Source of the DNA: a virus
Virus record (IMG/VR): IMGVR_UViG_3300001750_000001
Coordinates: 1 to 44,257 of that record
Length of the DNA stretch: 44,257 nt
Strand: one strand, 5' to 3'
In this document: in pieces, positions 36,695-44,257 of the stretch
How the letters are laid out: each line of letters begins with the position of its first letter
Position numbering within the stretch: position 1 is the stretch's first letter
Made by a program: the position numbers and the translations under genes
Notes under the pieces: generated by a model
Seen by the model: the letters and a program-made list of their open reading frames with translations, nothing else
Databases searched by the model: none
What the model was told of the DNA's origin: nothing

Positions 36695-39514
36695 TTAAAT
36701 TCTCCTTGTAATCTTTTTAATATTTTTAACAAACAACATATCCCACCCATTAACTCGATCACCATAAATCATATACCAATCTTTTTCTTCTTTTCCTGTT
36801 TCAGCAATATTTTTCCCTAATTTTAAATAATTTTCTTTTTTTATTTTACACAGTATTTGACCGGTATCATCTTCAATAATTAAGTTAATCCATGTTGTTT
36901 GTCCTGTTAAAAATTTTCCTTTTCTTTTTGCTACAAGTTCCGGTTCATTTGCATCTTTTATTTTCTTTTTAATTAAACAACCAATAACAGTAAATGTTCC
37001 ATCTAACAATAAATTTTTTATTTTTGTTACTTGTCCAGATAAATTATGTGTTTTAGGATCTGTGTAATAATCACCATATATTTCATCACCTGGATATAAA
37101 TATTTAAAAGGGCTTTGACATTCCTTTATTTTTTTATTTGTAAATGGTTCATCACAAGCGCGTTTTTTAACAGCCCTTTTTGCAGTAGTTAAACCAACTC
37201 CATCAAGTGAAATAAAGCCACCATAAAGAATTTTATCTTTTACTGACCATTTAACTTCTGAATGTTTTGGATGAAAATATTTATAATTTATTCCATCAAT
37301 TTTTATTGCATCTCTTAAAATCTTTACTGCGGATCTATCATTATTTGAATTATTTAAACAAGCAACAGTAAATTCAAGTGGGTAATGAGCTTTTAAATAT
37401 GCACACAGATAAGATATAATTGCATAAGATACAGCATGAGATTTATTGAAAGCATAACCTCCCATTGTATTTATATGTTCCCATAAATTTAATGTTTGAT
37501 CTTTTGTTAATTTATTTTCAATTGCTCCTTTTTCAAATTTTTCATATAGGTTTTTAAATGTTTTAGTTCCTTTACTTTTTGCAATTGCTTTTCTAATCTT
37601 TGAAGTATCTGACCATGATAAATTGCCTATTTCTTTTACTATTCTCATTACTTGCTCTTGATATATTATTACTCCAAAAGTATTTTTTGTGATATCAATA
37701 AAAATAGGATGATCATTCATGTATTCAATTAATTTATTTCCAGCTTTATATTGAACATATTTATATGCACTTCCAGCTTCAAGTGGGCCAGGTCTTCCAA
37801 TTGCTCCAATAGCAGCAATATCTTCTATATTTTTAAAATAAATTTGTTTAGCTAACTTTTGAACCATGTTTCCTTCAAATTGGAATACTCCATTGTATTG
37901 ATGATCATTAAATATATTATATGTTTTGCTATCATCTATAGGAATATCATATAGCCAATCATAAGGCTTATTGATCTGATCACAAATTTCAGCAAATATA
38001 GTTAGTGTTCTTAATCCAAGAGCATCAATTTTTAAAAGATTTACTGACTCAGCATCTCTTTTATCAATCATAGCAATTTGTTTTTTATCACGGCTGTTTA
38101 TACCGCAATAATTTGTTATTGGTTTATTACACACAAGAATACCGGCTGCATGTACCCCCATGTGTGAAGGATGATCTTCAATATATTTTACTACTTCCAT
38201 TTGTGGATATTCTTCAATAAATTTCTTCCCAATATTCGTATTATTAAATGTGTCTTGAATACAAGTTTTTGAATTAAGATCTTGAATCATTCCGTCTTTT
38301 AATTCATGGACATCATCAAGTGGTATTCCTAAAGCATCAGAAAATTTATTGATTGCTGAACGTGGTTTCATTTTGTTGATATTAGCTATCTGTGCAACGT
38401 TATCCTTTCCATATTTATTCTCAAGATATTTAATCACAAGATGTCTTTTATTATCTTGAAAATCAATATCAATATCCGGAAAATCAAATCGATTAATATC
38501 AATAAATCTTTCAAAGAAGAGATTATATTCAAGTGGATCGATTTCAGTAATCCCTAAAAGATAGCATACTAAACTTCCTGCGGAAGAACCACGAGCAGGG
38601 CCAACTGTCATTTTTGTTTTTGCATATCTGACAGCGTCAGCAACTACAAGGAAGTAATCAACATATTCTTTTTCTATGATAAGAGTAATTTCTCTTTCCC
38701 ATCTTTTTTCATATGGTGGTTGATTAAGATCAACCCCTTTTTTAAATGCATTTTTCCAACATAAATCTTGAATTTCTTCTTTTCCATTATATTTTACCAT
38801 TGGAGCATTTGGAATTGTTGCATTACAATTAGCAGAAATAATATCTAAATTAAATAAAGCATCTTCATTATTATAAATATTATCCCATTCTCTTCTGGAT
38901 AAAACATGGATTGGTGATGTTTTTCTTTCTCTCAGTCTTGCTTTATCATCTGCAAAGGGTTCATAGATCATATTATCATTGAGATCAATATAATAATTAT
39001 CTATGCATGCTATCGGTAATGAATGGAGTTGTTTTCTTTTATTATAAGGGGTGCAAGGACTTAATTCATAAAAGATCTCTGTTTTTATTAAATCCCATCT
39101 TGGAGCAATACCACTAAATATAACAACATCTAAAGAAGTGGTGTTTATTTGTTCATATGTAATGCGTTGTTTGTAATAAAATTGCTGAAAAGATAAATCA
39201 ACCAATCTATATATTTCTTGTAATCCTTCAGTATTTTTTGCAATAAATGTCATCCAATTAAAAGGATATCTTCTTTCATTTCTTTGTAATGATTCTACTA
39301 CAGGTAATTGCACACCATAGATAGGTTTAATGCCTACTTTTTTGCAGGCTTTTTTCCATGGAACATGAGCAAACGTGTTCCCCAAGTCCGCTATACCTCC
39401 ATATGGTTCAATTATGTCAGACTCAATACAAAGAGCTTTGCATTTTTCAGCAATTTTATCCAGGTGTCCATAGACTTGTTTGAAGCTGTAACCTGATTTA
39501 ATATTTAGCCACAT
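36695..39514 (-). CDS. dnaE: DNA polymerase III alpha subunit, C family, with degenerate PHP domain (939 aa)
   Basis: GPARGSSAGS (about residues 305-314), the catalytic FPDIDIDF (Asp347, 349, 351) and the third-Asp KIDALGL (near 500) define an active C-family palm. A helix-hairpin-helix region follows ('GGFISLDGVGLTTAKRA', about 760), and an OB fold is near the C-terminus. The PHP domain has lost the usual HxH and DHG motifs ('IKSGYSF', 'ESDIIEPYG'), so it should have no metal or exonuclease. At 939 aa it is shorter than the bacterial protein and lacks an obvious tau-binding end. It overlaps no neighbour and is preceded by the endolysin gene. Confidence 0.9.
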   Translation of the reverse strand: MWLNIKSGYSFKQVYGHLDKIAEKCKALCIESDIIEPYGGIADLGNTFAHVPWKKACKKVGIKPIYGVQLPVVESLQRNERRYPFNWMTFIAKNTEGLQEIYRLVDLSFQQFYYKQRITYEQINTTSLDVVIFSGIAPRWDLIKTEIFYELSPCTPYNKRKQLHSLPIACIDNYYIDLNDNMIYEPFADDKARLRERKTSPIHVLSRREWDNIYNNEDALFNLDIISANCNATIPNAPMVKYNGKEEIQDLCWKNAFKKGVDLNQPPYEKRWEREITLIIEKEYVDYFLVVADAVRYAKTKMTVGPARGSSAGSLVCYLLGITEIDPLEYNLFFERFIDINRFDFPDIDIDFQDNKRHLVIKYLENKYGKDNVAQIANINKMKPRSAINKFSDALGIPLDDVHELKDGMIQDLNSKTCIQDTFNNTNIGKKFIEEYPQMEVVKYIEDHPSHMGVHAAGILVCNKPITNYCGINSRDKKQIAMIDKRDAESVNLLKIDALGLRTLTIFAEICDQINKPYDWLYDIPIDDSKTYNIFNDHQYNGVFQFEGNMVQKLAKQIYFKNIEDIAAIGAIGRPGPLEAGSAYKYVQYKAGNKLIEYMNDHPIFIDITKNTFGVIIYQEQVMRIVKEIGNLSWSDTSKIRKAIAKSKGTKTFKNLYEKFEKGAIENKLTKDQTLNLWEHINTMGGYAFNKSHAVSYAIISYLCAYLKAHYPLEFTVACLNNSNNDRSAVKILRDAIKIDGINYKYFHPKHSEVKWSVKDKILYGGFISLDGVGLTTAKRAVKKRACDEPFTNKKIKECQSPFKYLYPGDEIYGDYYTDPKTHNLSGQVTKIKNLLLDGTFTVIGCLIKKKIKDANEPELVAKRKGKFLTGQTTWINLIIEDDTGQILCKIKKENYLKLGKNIAETGKEEKDWYMIYGDRVNGWDMLFVKNIKKITRRI

Positions 39515-39517
39515 AAA

Positions 39518-39829
39518 TTATTCCCCATAACTATAGTGATTACCATCAGGATTTTTGAAATCCCCACCCCAGGTATTTTCTGGATCAAGCTCTTTCCAAT
39601 ACTTACCTAAAAAAGCATGGTCTTCTGTCCTTTCTAAATATACTCCATTTCTAAAAAGATTTAAATCAATAGCTAAACATTTTTTATGAAAAGAATTTTC
39701 CGCACCTATAGGGCAATCATCACATCGGTATGCATGGCCTAATGCAATTTCATGCCCTTTGTTATATGCAAAGATTATGAGTTGTGCTACCATTAAAGAA
39801 AATTTAGCTTGCTTCTGTTGTCGTGTCAT
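39518..39829 (-). CDS. M15 peptidase endolysin (103 aa)
   Basis: ATG 39829 is preferred over an in-frame TTG six bases earlier, since AAGGAG is seven bases upstream of it. The zinc site shows as 'SFHKKCLAIDL' (His48, Asp55) and 'GNHYS' (His98), with 'WGGDF' before it, the pattern of L-alanyl-D-glutamate / VanY-like peptidases. It is a compact cell-wall lysin with no binding domain or signal peptide, so it needs the holin at 12450. The holin and endolysin are unusually far apart on the map. Confidence 0.85.
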   Translation of the reverse strand: MTRQQKQAKFSLMVAQLIIFAYNKGHEIALGHAYRCDDCPIGAENSFHKKCLAIDLNLFRNGVYLERTEDHAFLGKYWKELDPENTWGGDFKNPDGNHYSYGE

Positions 39830-40082
39830 TTTCAATCTCCTTATTAAATTCTAAATGTTTAGTGATTGTTAACAATTCTTGTGGGGAACTATCTTTTGAA
39901 TACCTTGATCTGATTTCCGCTTTTGTATATTTTTTAGACAATTGATAAATATGGTTTCCATTTTTAAAGTAATAATTTAACCTTTCACATCTTGTTTGTA
40001 CATCCCGTAATTTAAAAACAAAAGGGCTTTTAATTATTACTCCAGTTGTTTTATGTGTTGTGTGGATTCTATAATATTTCAT
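39804..40082 (-). CDS. Hypothetical basic protein (92 aa)
   Basis: The start is placed at ATG 40082, which overlaps the exonuclease stop (ATGA) and follows AAGGAG; the in-frame ATG at 40103 lies within the exonuclease gene. Many Lys, Arg and Tyr with a short acidic tail. It overlaps the endolysin start by 26 bases. No family recognised. Confidence 0.6.
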   Translation of the reverse strand: MKYYRIHTTHKTTGVIIKSPFVFKLRDVQTRCERLNYYFKNGNHIYQLSKKYTKAEIRSRYSKDSSPQELLTITKHLEFNKEIENDTTTEAS

Positions 40083-40612
40083 GATTTTTGTCTCCTTAAC
40101 CATTTATAGGATTCATAAGTTGCCATTACATCGTTTTTTGCCTTATGCGCTCCTTCAATTTCTCTACCAGTAGCAATTTTATAAAGTTCACCATTCTTTA
40201 ATCGGTGGCCTTTTATATACATGCTTTGTTCAACTGTACAAAACTTTACAGGCGGGTATGGAAAATGATATTCTTTTCCTATCCGCTGAAGTTCAAAGAT
40301 CAATACTTGTTCATCAAAAGTTAAATTGTGGGCGACTACTGTATGAGAACAAAAGAATATTTCAATTATTTTTTTATATACTTCCAGAAATATTGGAGCG
40401 TCCTTTACTGTATAGTCATTTATATTAGTAATTTTTGTAATATAGTCAGGGATTGGAATAGGTGGTTTAATATAACTTTCAAATTCTTTTTTAATATTTC
40501 CTCTATTATCTAATTGTATTGCATAAACTTCTGTGATATATGGTTGATGTGCAATGTCAATACCTTTTGCTTTTACAAGTCCAGTCGTTTCTAAGTCGAA
40601 TACTGTTATCAT
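40079..40612 (-). CDS. DnaQ-like 3'-5' exonuclease, DEDDh (177 aa)
   Basis: Exo I FDLETTG (Asp6, Glu8), Exo II 'AHNLTFD' (Asp100), Exo III 'HKAKNDV' (His156, Asp161). This is the epsilon-like proofreading exonuclease, encoded apart from but in the same leftward operon as the C-family polymerase, whose own PHP domain looks dead. Four-base overlap with the methyltransferase stop. Confidence 0.9.
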   Translation of the reverse strand: MITVFDLETTGLVKAKGIDIAHQPYITEVYAIQLDNRGNIKKEFESYIKPPIPIPDYITKITNINDYTVKDAPIFLEVYKKIIEIFFCSHTVVAHNLTFDEQVLIFELQRIGKEYHFPYPPVKFCTVEQSMYIKGHRLKNGELYKIATGREIEGAHKAKNDVMATYESYKWLRRQKS

Positions 40613-41373
40613 GCTTTGTCTATCCTTTCTTTAGCTATCTCAAAATATTTTTTATCAAGTTCAATTCCAATAAAATTTCTGTTTAAATTTTTACAAGCTA
40701 CGCCTGTAGTGCCTGAACCCATAGTAAAATCAAGAACTGTTTCACCTTCATTGGTGTAGGTTTTGATTAGATATTCCATTAATGCTACTGGTTTTTGGGT
40801 TGGGTGTAGCCTATTTGAATTTGCTGTATGAACTGATTTAAAAAACTGAACACTTTGTGGGTATTTACCTCTTTCGTAATCAATAGAATGTTCTGTTTTT
40901 ATTACACCTGCAATTGAATTTTTTGATTTATTCTCTATTTGCTTTTTACTATTTATTTTTAAATTATTATTTTTAAATCTCTTTTTAACACTTTCTGAAT
41001 ATTCTTCAAATTGAGGGTTATAAGTTGGCTGCTTTTTCGAAAAAATCAATATGTTTTCATGATATTTCATTATCATTTTTTTAGCATTCACAAAACCTCC
41101 TGACAAATTCTTGTGCCAAATAATCTCATATCTAAACATTTTTATATTGCTCACAATTAAAGCACTTGTAAAAGGTTGCGAAGCTGTCATTACAATAGCA
41201 CCGTTATCTTTGATAAGCCTTTTCAACTCTTTCCACATTGGTTCCAATGGAATTACACTATCCCATTTACAAGCGGTTGTTCCATACGGTGGGTCAGTCA
41301 ATATCATATCAACACTTTTATCCGGCCCTTTTTTCATTACCTCTAAACAATCACCTTGAATTAATTGAATCAT
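40609..41373 (-). CDS. DNA methyltransferase, DPPY class (254 aa)
   Basis: The catalytic motif DPPYG (residues 27-31) near the N-terminus and the SAM-binding 'LDFTMGSGTTG' (about 214-224) near the C-terminus give beta-class order. DPPY suggests N6-adenine rather than N4-cytosine. It probably protects phage DNA; no cognate restriction gene is in the window. Four-base overlap with the gene before it. Confidence 0.85.
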   Translation of the reverse strand: MIQLIQGDCLEVMKKGPDKSVDMILTDPPYGTTACKWDSVIPLEPMWKELKRLIKDNGAIVMTASQPFTSALIVSNIKMFRYEIIWHKNLSGGFVNAKKMIMKYHENILIFSKKQPTYNPQFEEYSESVKKRFKNNNLKINSKKQIENKSKNSIAGVIKTEHSIDYERGKYPQSVQFFKSVHTANSNRLHPTQKPVALMEYLIKTYTNEGETVLDFTMGSGTTGVACKNLNRNFIGIELDKKYFEIAKERIDKA

Positions 41374-41564
41374 TTATTCACCCTCTTTTTTACAAATGAA
41401 TTAGCTGATTTCATGGTCTCAAACTCTTTTATATTTTTCCACCAAAACTTGATCTTTAAAATGATCATTCTTTTTTCTACTCTGAAAGCAGTATTGACAA
41501 TTTTATTATTATAAAAGAAATTAAGTTTTCTTACTCTCCATTGATGGATTATTTTTAGTTTCAT
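41370..41564 (-). CDS. Small basic protein (64 aa)
   Basis: The start is placed at ATG 41564, preceded by AAAGGAG; upstream in-frame starts lie inside another gene. Very Lys-, Arg- and Phe-rich; may bind nucleic acid. It overlaps the previous gene by 44 bases in another frame. No family recognised. Confidence 0.5.
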   Translation of the reverse strand: MKLKIIHQWRVRKLNFFYNNKIVNTAFRVEKRMIILKIKFWWKNIKEFETMKSANSFVKKRVNK

Positions 41565-41691
41565 ATATCTTTTTTCTCCTTTCTTTTTGTCTTCTTTCTT
41601 TACCATTCCAATTTTTTGTATCAATGGCTACAAGCCCATTCACTATTTCTGATATATATTTATGGGTACAAATTTCACATTTTTCTTTCAT
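41521..41691 (-). CDS. Small zinc-finger-like basic protein (56 aa)
   Basis: ATG 41691 overlaps the helicase TAA (TAATG) and follows GGAGGG inside the helicase end. CEIC (residues 5-8) plus a His are a possible half-zinc site; residues 30-56 are strongly basic. Function unknown. Confidence 0.55.
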   Translation of the reverse strand: MKEKCEICTHKYISEIVNGLVAIDTKNWNGKERRQKERRKKIYETKNNPSMESKKT

Positions 41692-43250
41692 TATTCCCTC
41701 CATTGATAATCCATGATTTCAGGATACTTGCCTTTTTCCTTTACCAATATTTTTACAGGTTTTTTCAATTTGTCTGATATTTCAAGGGCTTGTTGAGCCG
41801 TTAAAAATGTATCCATTTTATAGTTCAATCTATTTCCTAACCAAAAATGAGCTTGGTGTTTAGCATACCCTCCATGCTCAACACACACATATTCATTAAA
41901 CCTGCGAAGCCCACAGAAGTATGAAACTTTTAACATCGGGATCTTTCGTGATCCTACATACCGGAAGTATTTGATATCATCAATATCATGCCAATCTTGA
42001 ATAGCCAATATTTCACGTTCTGAAGGGTTTGAAATCAGCTTGTGCTTGAATTTAAAAGGGGTTTTGCACACTGGACACTCTTTTATGGCAGCATGAACGA
42101 TTTCATAGCAATGATCACATTCTTTCATGATTGGTTCACCTGACCCATTGCCTTGTATCTTAATAATAGGAGCATCGATAGGACCGTTTCTCAATAGATT
42201 TCCGGCAAAGTCCAGAATCAGACAGTTTTCTTTTCCTGTCTCTGGTGACGGTCTCAAACCACGGCCAATGATCTGAACATGCAATACAGGACTTGCAGTA
42301 GGTCGGATTAATCCAATAAGATCAACATCCGGGGCATCAAAGCCAGTAGTTAAAACCGCGACTGATACAAGAGCTTGATACTCATTATTCTTAAACCTTT
42401 GAATTACTTTATCTCTATTCTTTTTCTTTGAATGAACACAGCCAGTAGAGATATTATTTTTGTTCAACTCTCTTGTAACATGCTCCGCATGTTTTATATC
42501 GATTGCAAACAGCAACCATTTTTTTCTTAAATCTTTATAGATAAGTAATTCCTGAACAATTTCTTTTGTTATTCTTTTTCGATCAAATGCTTTTGATAAT
42601 TCTGTAATAATATAATCACAAGTAGAAGAAGTTTTTTTAATTTTTATAGTATCTAATTTTTTCTTTGTTCCTTTTGTTGTAAGTTTACAAAGATAACCTT
42701 TATCCTGAAGTAATTTGATAGGGATATTATAAATTATATCATCAAAGAAAGCATCTTTTCCTATATGTAAATAACCTGTTCCAAGTCTATAAGGAGAAGC
42801 AGTAAAACCAATTATTGGGACTGTAACCTGTGCAAAAAATTTTCTGTACATACTATTTTTATTTATTGGTATTGTATGTGCCTCATCTATTATTATAATA
42901 TTAAATTGATCAAATAATTCAGGTTTATTATATATAGATTGAATACCGGCAACAGTAATATTTTTTATTGTCTTTGAATTTAGACCTGAAGAATATAGGC
43001 CAATAGGTAAATTTGTGTGGTCTTTAATAGTATTATAATCTTGTTGAAGTATTTCTTTTACATGAGATATAATTAAGATTTTTTGACCCGGCCAACGTTT
43101 ATTAACCTGTTCACAAAAATAAGATATCATAATAGATTTACCTGATCCAGTAGGAGCAACTACAAGCGGATTTCCTTCTTTACCTTGATAGAAGTAGTCA
43201 AAAATAGAATAGATTGCTTGTTCTTGATATTTGCGGGGTTTAATCGTCAT
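41691..43250 (-). CDS. DEAH superfamily-2 helicase with C-terminal zinc finger (519 aa)
   Basis: Motif I PTGSGKS (33-39), motif II IDEAH (121-125), motif III-like 'FTASP' (149-153), motif VI QIIGRGLRPS (326-335) and a four-Cys zinc finger (Cys378, 381, 392, 395). These features match phage helicases of the UvsW/RadD type that remodel forks and recombination intermediates, fitting the Sak4, nuclease and SSB genes in the same operon. A Gln-rich-free C-terminal domain follows the finger. Confidence 0.85.
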   Translation of the reverse strand: MTIKPRKYQEQAIYSIFDYFYQGKEGNPLVVAPTGSGKSIMISYFCEQVNKRWPGQKILIISHVKEILQQDYNTIKDHTNLPIGLYSSGLNSKTIKNITVAGIQSIYNKPELFDQFNIIIIDEAHTIPINKNSMYRKFFAQVTVPIIGFTASPYRLGTGYLHIGKDAFFDDIIYNIPIKLLQDKGYLCKLTTKGTKKKLDTIKIKKTSSTCDYIITELSKAFDRKRITKEIVQELLIYKDLRKKWLLFAIDIKHAEHVTRELNKNNISTGCVHSKKKNRDKVIQRFKNNEYQALVSVAVLTTGFDAPDVDLIGLIRPTASPVLHVQIIGRGLRPSPETGKENCLILDFAGNLLRNGPIDAPIIKIQGNGSGEPIMKECDHCYEIVHAAIKECPVCKTPFKFKHKLISNPSEREILAIQDWHDIDDIKYFRYVGSRKIPMLKVSYFCGLRRFNEYVCVEHGGYAKHQAHFWLGNRLNYKMDTFLTAQQALEISDKLKKPVKILVKEKGKYPEIMDYQWRE

Positions 43251-43451
43251 TTATATATCACCATCACATCTATCACAATCAATACATTTTCCATCACAAA
43301 TATTTTTCATTTGAGTTAATTCTTCTTCAATTGTTTCACATAATATTTTATATGCTTTTTTATCATTTACTCTATAATATGGACTTTCTTCATGATGAAA
43401 ATAAAGACCATTCTTTTTTAAATTATTCTCAAACTCTTTAAATAAACTCAT
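43251..43451 (-). CDS. Small Cys-cluster protein (66 aa)
   Basis: The C-terminus holds CDGKCIDCDRC, four cysteines in about ten residues, which could hold zinc or an iron-sulfur cluster. The N-terminal 45 residues are helical and charged. Ends exactly where the helicase starts and overlaps the previous gene by one base. Function unknown. Confidence 0.6.
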   Translation of the reverse strand: MSLFKEFENNLKKNGLYFHHEESPYYRVNDKKAYKILCETIEEELTQMKNICDGKCIDCDRCDGDI

Positions 43452-43645
43452 TATTTAATCTCCTTTAATCCCCATTTATGAACAGCTTCATCAGCTTCTT
43501 TTTCTTCATATTGAAAACCCCATTTATCCCCATAACGTTTACACATTTCTATTCTGGTACTTTCATAAGTCCCAAAAATTTTAACATAATTTCTTGCTTG
43601 AAGATGATGACCACAAAAGGTGAAGTAATAGTTTTGTTCTTTCAT
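43451..43645 (-). CDS. Small hypothetical protein (64 aa)
   Basis: 'FCGHHLQARNYVKIFGTYESTRIEMCKRYGDKWGF' gives a compact beta-alpha fold with Cys and His that could hold a metal. This pattern is common in small phage proteins of unknown role. AGGAG lies within the preceding tiny gene. Confidence 0.6.
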   Translation of the reverse strand: MKEQNYYFTFCGHHLQARNYVKIFGTYESTRIEMCKRYGDKWGFQYEEKEADEAVHKWGLKEIK

Positions 43646-43647
43646 TT

Positions 43648-43758
43648 TTATTTACTCCTGTTTTTTCTTTTAGATGTTTTAGAAATTTTATTGTTTATTC
43701 GATTCTTATTTCTTTTTTTAGTAAATTGACCAGCATTCTTTTTATGTTTTATTTTCAT
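43648..43758 (-). CDS. Very small, highly basic protein (36 aa)
   Basis: ATG 43758 overlaps the nuclease stop as ATGA. About half of the 36 residues are Lys or Arg, with many Asn and no acidic residues, so nucleic-acid binding is likely. Its last codons contain the AGGAG of the next gene. It lies between the nuclease and helicase genes. Confidence 0.5.
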   Translation of the reverse strand: MKIKHKKNAGQFTKKRNKNRINNKISKTSKRKNRSK

Positions 43759-44257
43759 CTCAAAGTCTCCAATAATTTATATGATGGACAACCAATACTT
43801 ATTCTTTGTACTTTTGTGGATATTTTATTTTTATAATGACTGCATTCCCATACACCATCATCACATATATCTGCAAATTGACAAGTTCTACAGTTCTTTA
43901 ATGGTTTTTCATTGAAATGACAAATATTTTGATAATCACAAAATTTGCATTCATACCATGTAGGAGAAGTATTTATTTTTTTTGGCGGGATTTCAGTAGA
44001 AATTATATCGAAACCACGTTGGAAATATTCTATTGCTTTTGTTTTATTTTCGGATATCCTTTCATAATAACGAGCATCATCATTTTTATTTACTGCGATA
44101 TAAAGCCCACGTTTTAATTTTAATTTATGCATATAACAAATCATTTGACCATAGTGCATGGGTTTTGATTTTATTAATCCTTTTGATTTTAAACTTTTGA
44201 ATGATTTGTCATTGTGAGTTTTATATTCTCCCAGGTGAGGGGTTTTAGGGGCATCGG
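43755..44257 (-). CDS. Cas4-like PD-(D/E)XK nuclease, C-terminal part (continues from 1-393)
   Basis: Open to the right edge; joined to 1-393 through one copy of the terminal repeat it makes a 275-aa protein. This half has the YGQMICY (QxxxY) motif at residues 144-150, CxxCxxxxxC (Cys212, 215, 221), which with Cys38 can form the Fe4S4 cluster of Cas4-type nucleases, and a second Cys cluster (231, 234, 240, 247) absent from ordinary Cas4. The extra cluster may be zinc. The stop overlaps a tiny basic gene. Confidence 0.85.
   Translation of the reverse strand, partial: DAPKTPHLGEYKTHNDKSFKSLKSKGLIKSKPMHYGQMICYMHKLKLKRGLYIAVNKNDDARYYERISENKTKAIEYFQRGFDIISTEIPPKKINTSPTWYECKFCDYQNICHFNEKPLKNCRTCQFADICDDGVWECSHYKNKISTKVQRISIGCPSYKLLETLR
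44190..44257. repeat. Terminal direct repeat, right copy
   Basis: Exact copy of bases 1-68. See the left copy for the circular-map argument. Confidence 0.95.

Overview
The window is an essentially complete tailed-phage genome, A+T-rich, with a contractile-tail (myovirus) gene set and a circular map. The first 68 bases (1-68) recur exactly as the last 68 (44190-44257). One leftward gene runs through the junction: 1-393 joined to 43755-44189 gives a clean 275-codon frame. The unique genome is therefore about 44,189 bp, either circularly permuted or closed by assembly overlap. No integrase, excisionase, repressor or partition gene was recognised, so a virulent lifestyle is the simplest reading. 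The host cannot be read from the sequence. Order and families of the head genes (DUF1073 portal, MuF, DUF2213, DUF2184, DUF3383 sheath) match Mu/AP22-like myoviruses of Gram-negative bacteria.

Layout. (1) Leftward block, 4359 down to 1 and continuing from 44189 to 36156: small early genes, a tRNA-like RNA, a Sak4-type RecA ATPase, a DUF669 ssDNA-binding-like protein, a Cas4-like PD-(D/E)XK nuclease, a DEAH helicase, a DNA methyltransferase, a DEDDh exonuclease, an M15 endolysin, a C-family DNA polymerase III alpha subunit and a VRR-NUC nuclease. (2) Divergent promoter region 4360-4524, with a perfect TTGACA-N17-TATAAT promoter firing left and a good promoter firing right into a 912-aa primase-helicase. 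(3) A G+C-rich, hairpin-rich leader (7270-7430), then about 15 tightly packed small rightward genes (7447-10838), many with zinc-ribbon Cys pairs, plus a small cytosine methyltransferase and a Lar-like anti-restriction protein. (4) A 470-bp gene-free segment (10839-11308) with CCCTAA/TTAGGG repeats, a hairpin palindrome and tandem promoters; it is the best origin or control-region candidate. (5) Rightward late operon 11309-36159: TerS, small membrane proteins with a GTA-type holin, TerL, four adhesin/virion proteins, portal, MuF, protease/scaffold, cement, major capsid, connectors, sheath, tube, frameshifted chaperone, tape measure, baseplate and tail fibre. The late operon meets the leftward block tail-to-tail with a 4-bp overlap at 36156-36159.

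How it works together: the phage appears to bring most of its own replisome (primase-helicase, C-family polymerase, separate proofreading exonuclease, SSB-like protein) and a recombination set (Sak4, Cas4-like nuclease, DEAH helicase, VRR-NUC). Two methyltransferases and a Lar-like protein suggest protection from host restriction. The least explained parts are non-coding: a 110-nt tRNA-Leu-like RNA with pseudoknot potential, two clusters of hairpins, and a CCCTAA word that sits just after the -35 box of each early promoter and recurs in the control segment.
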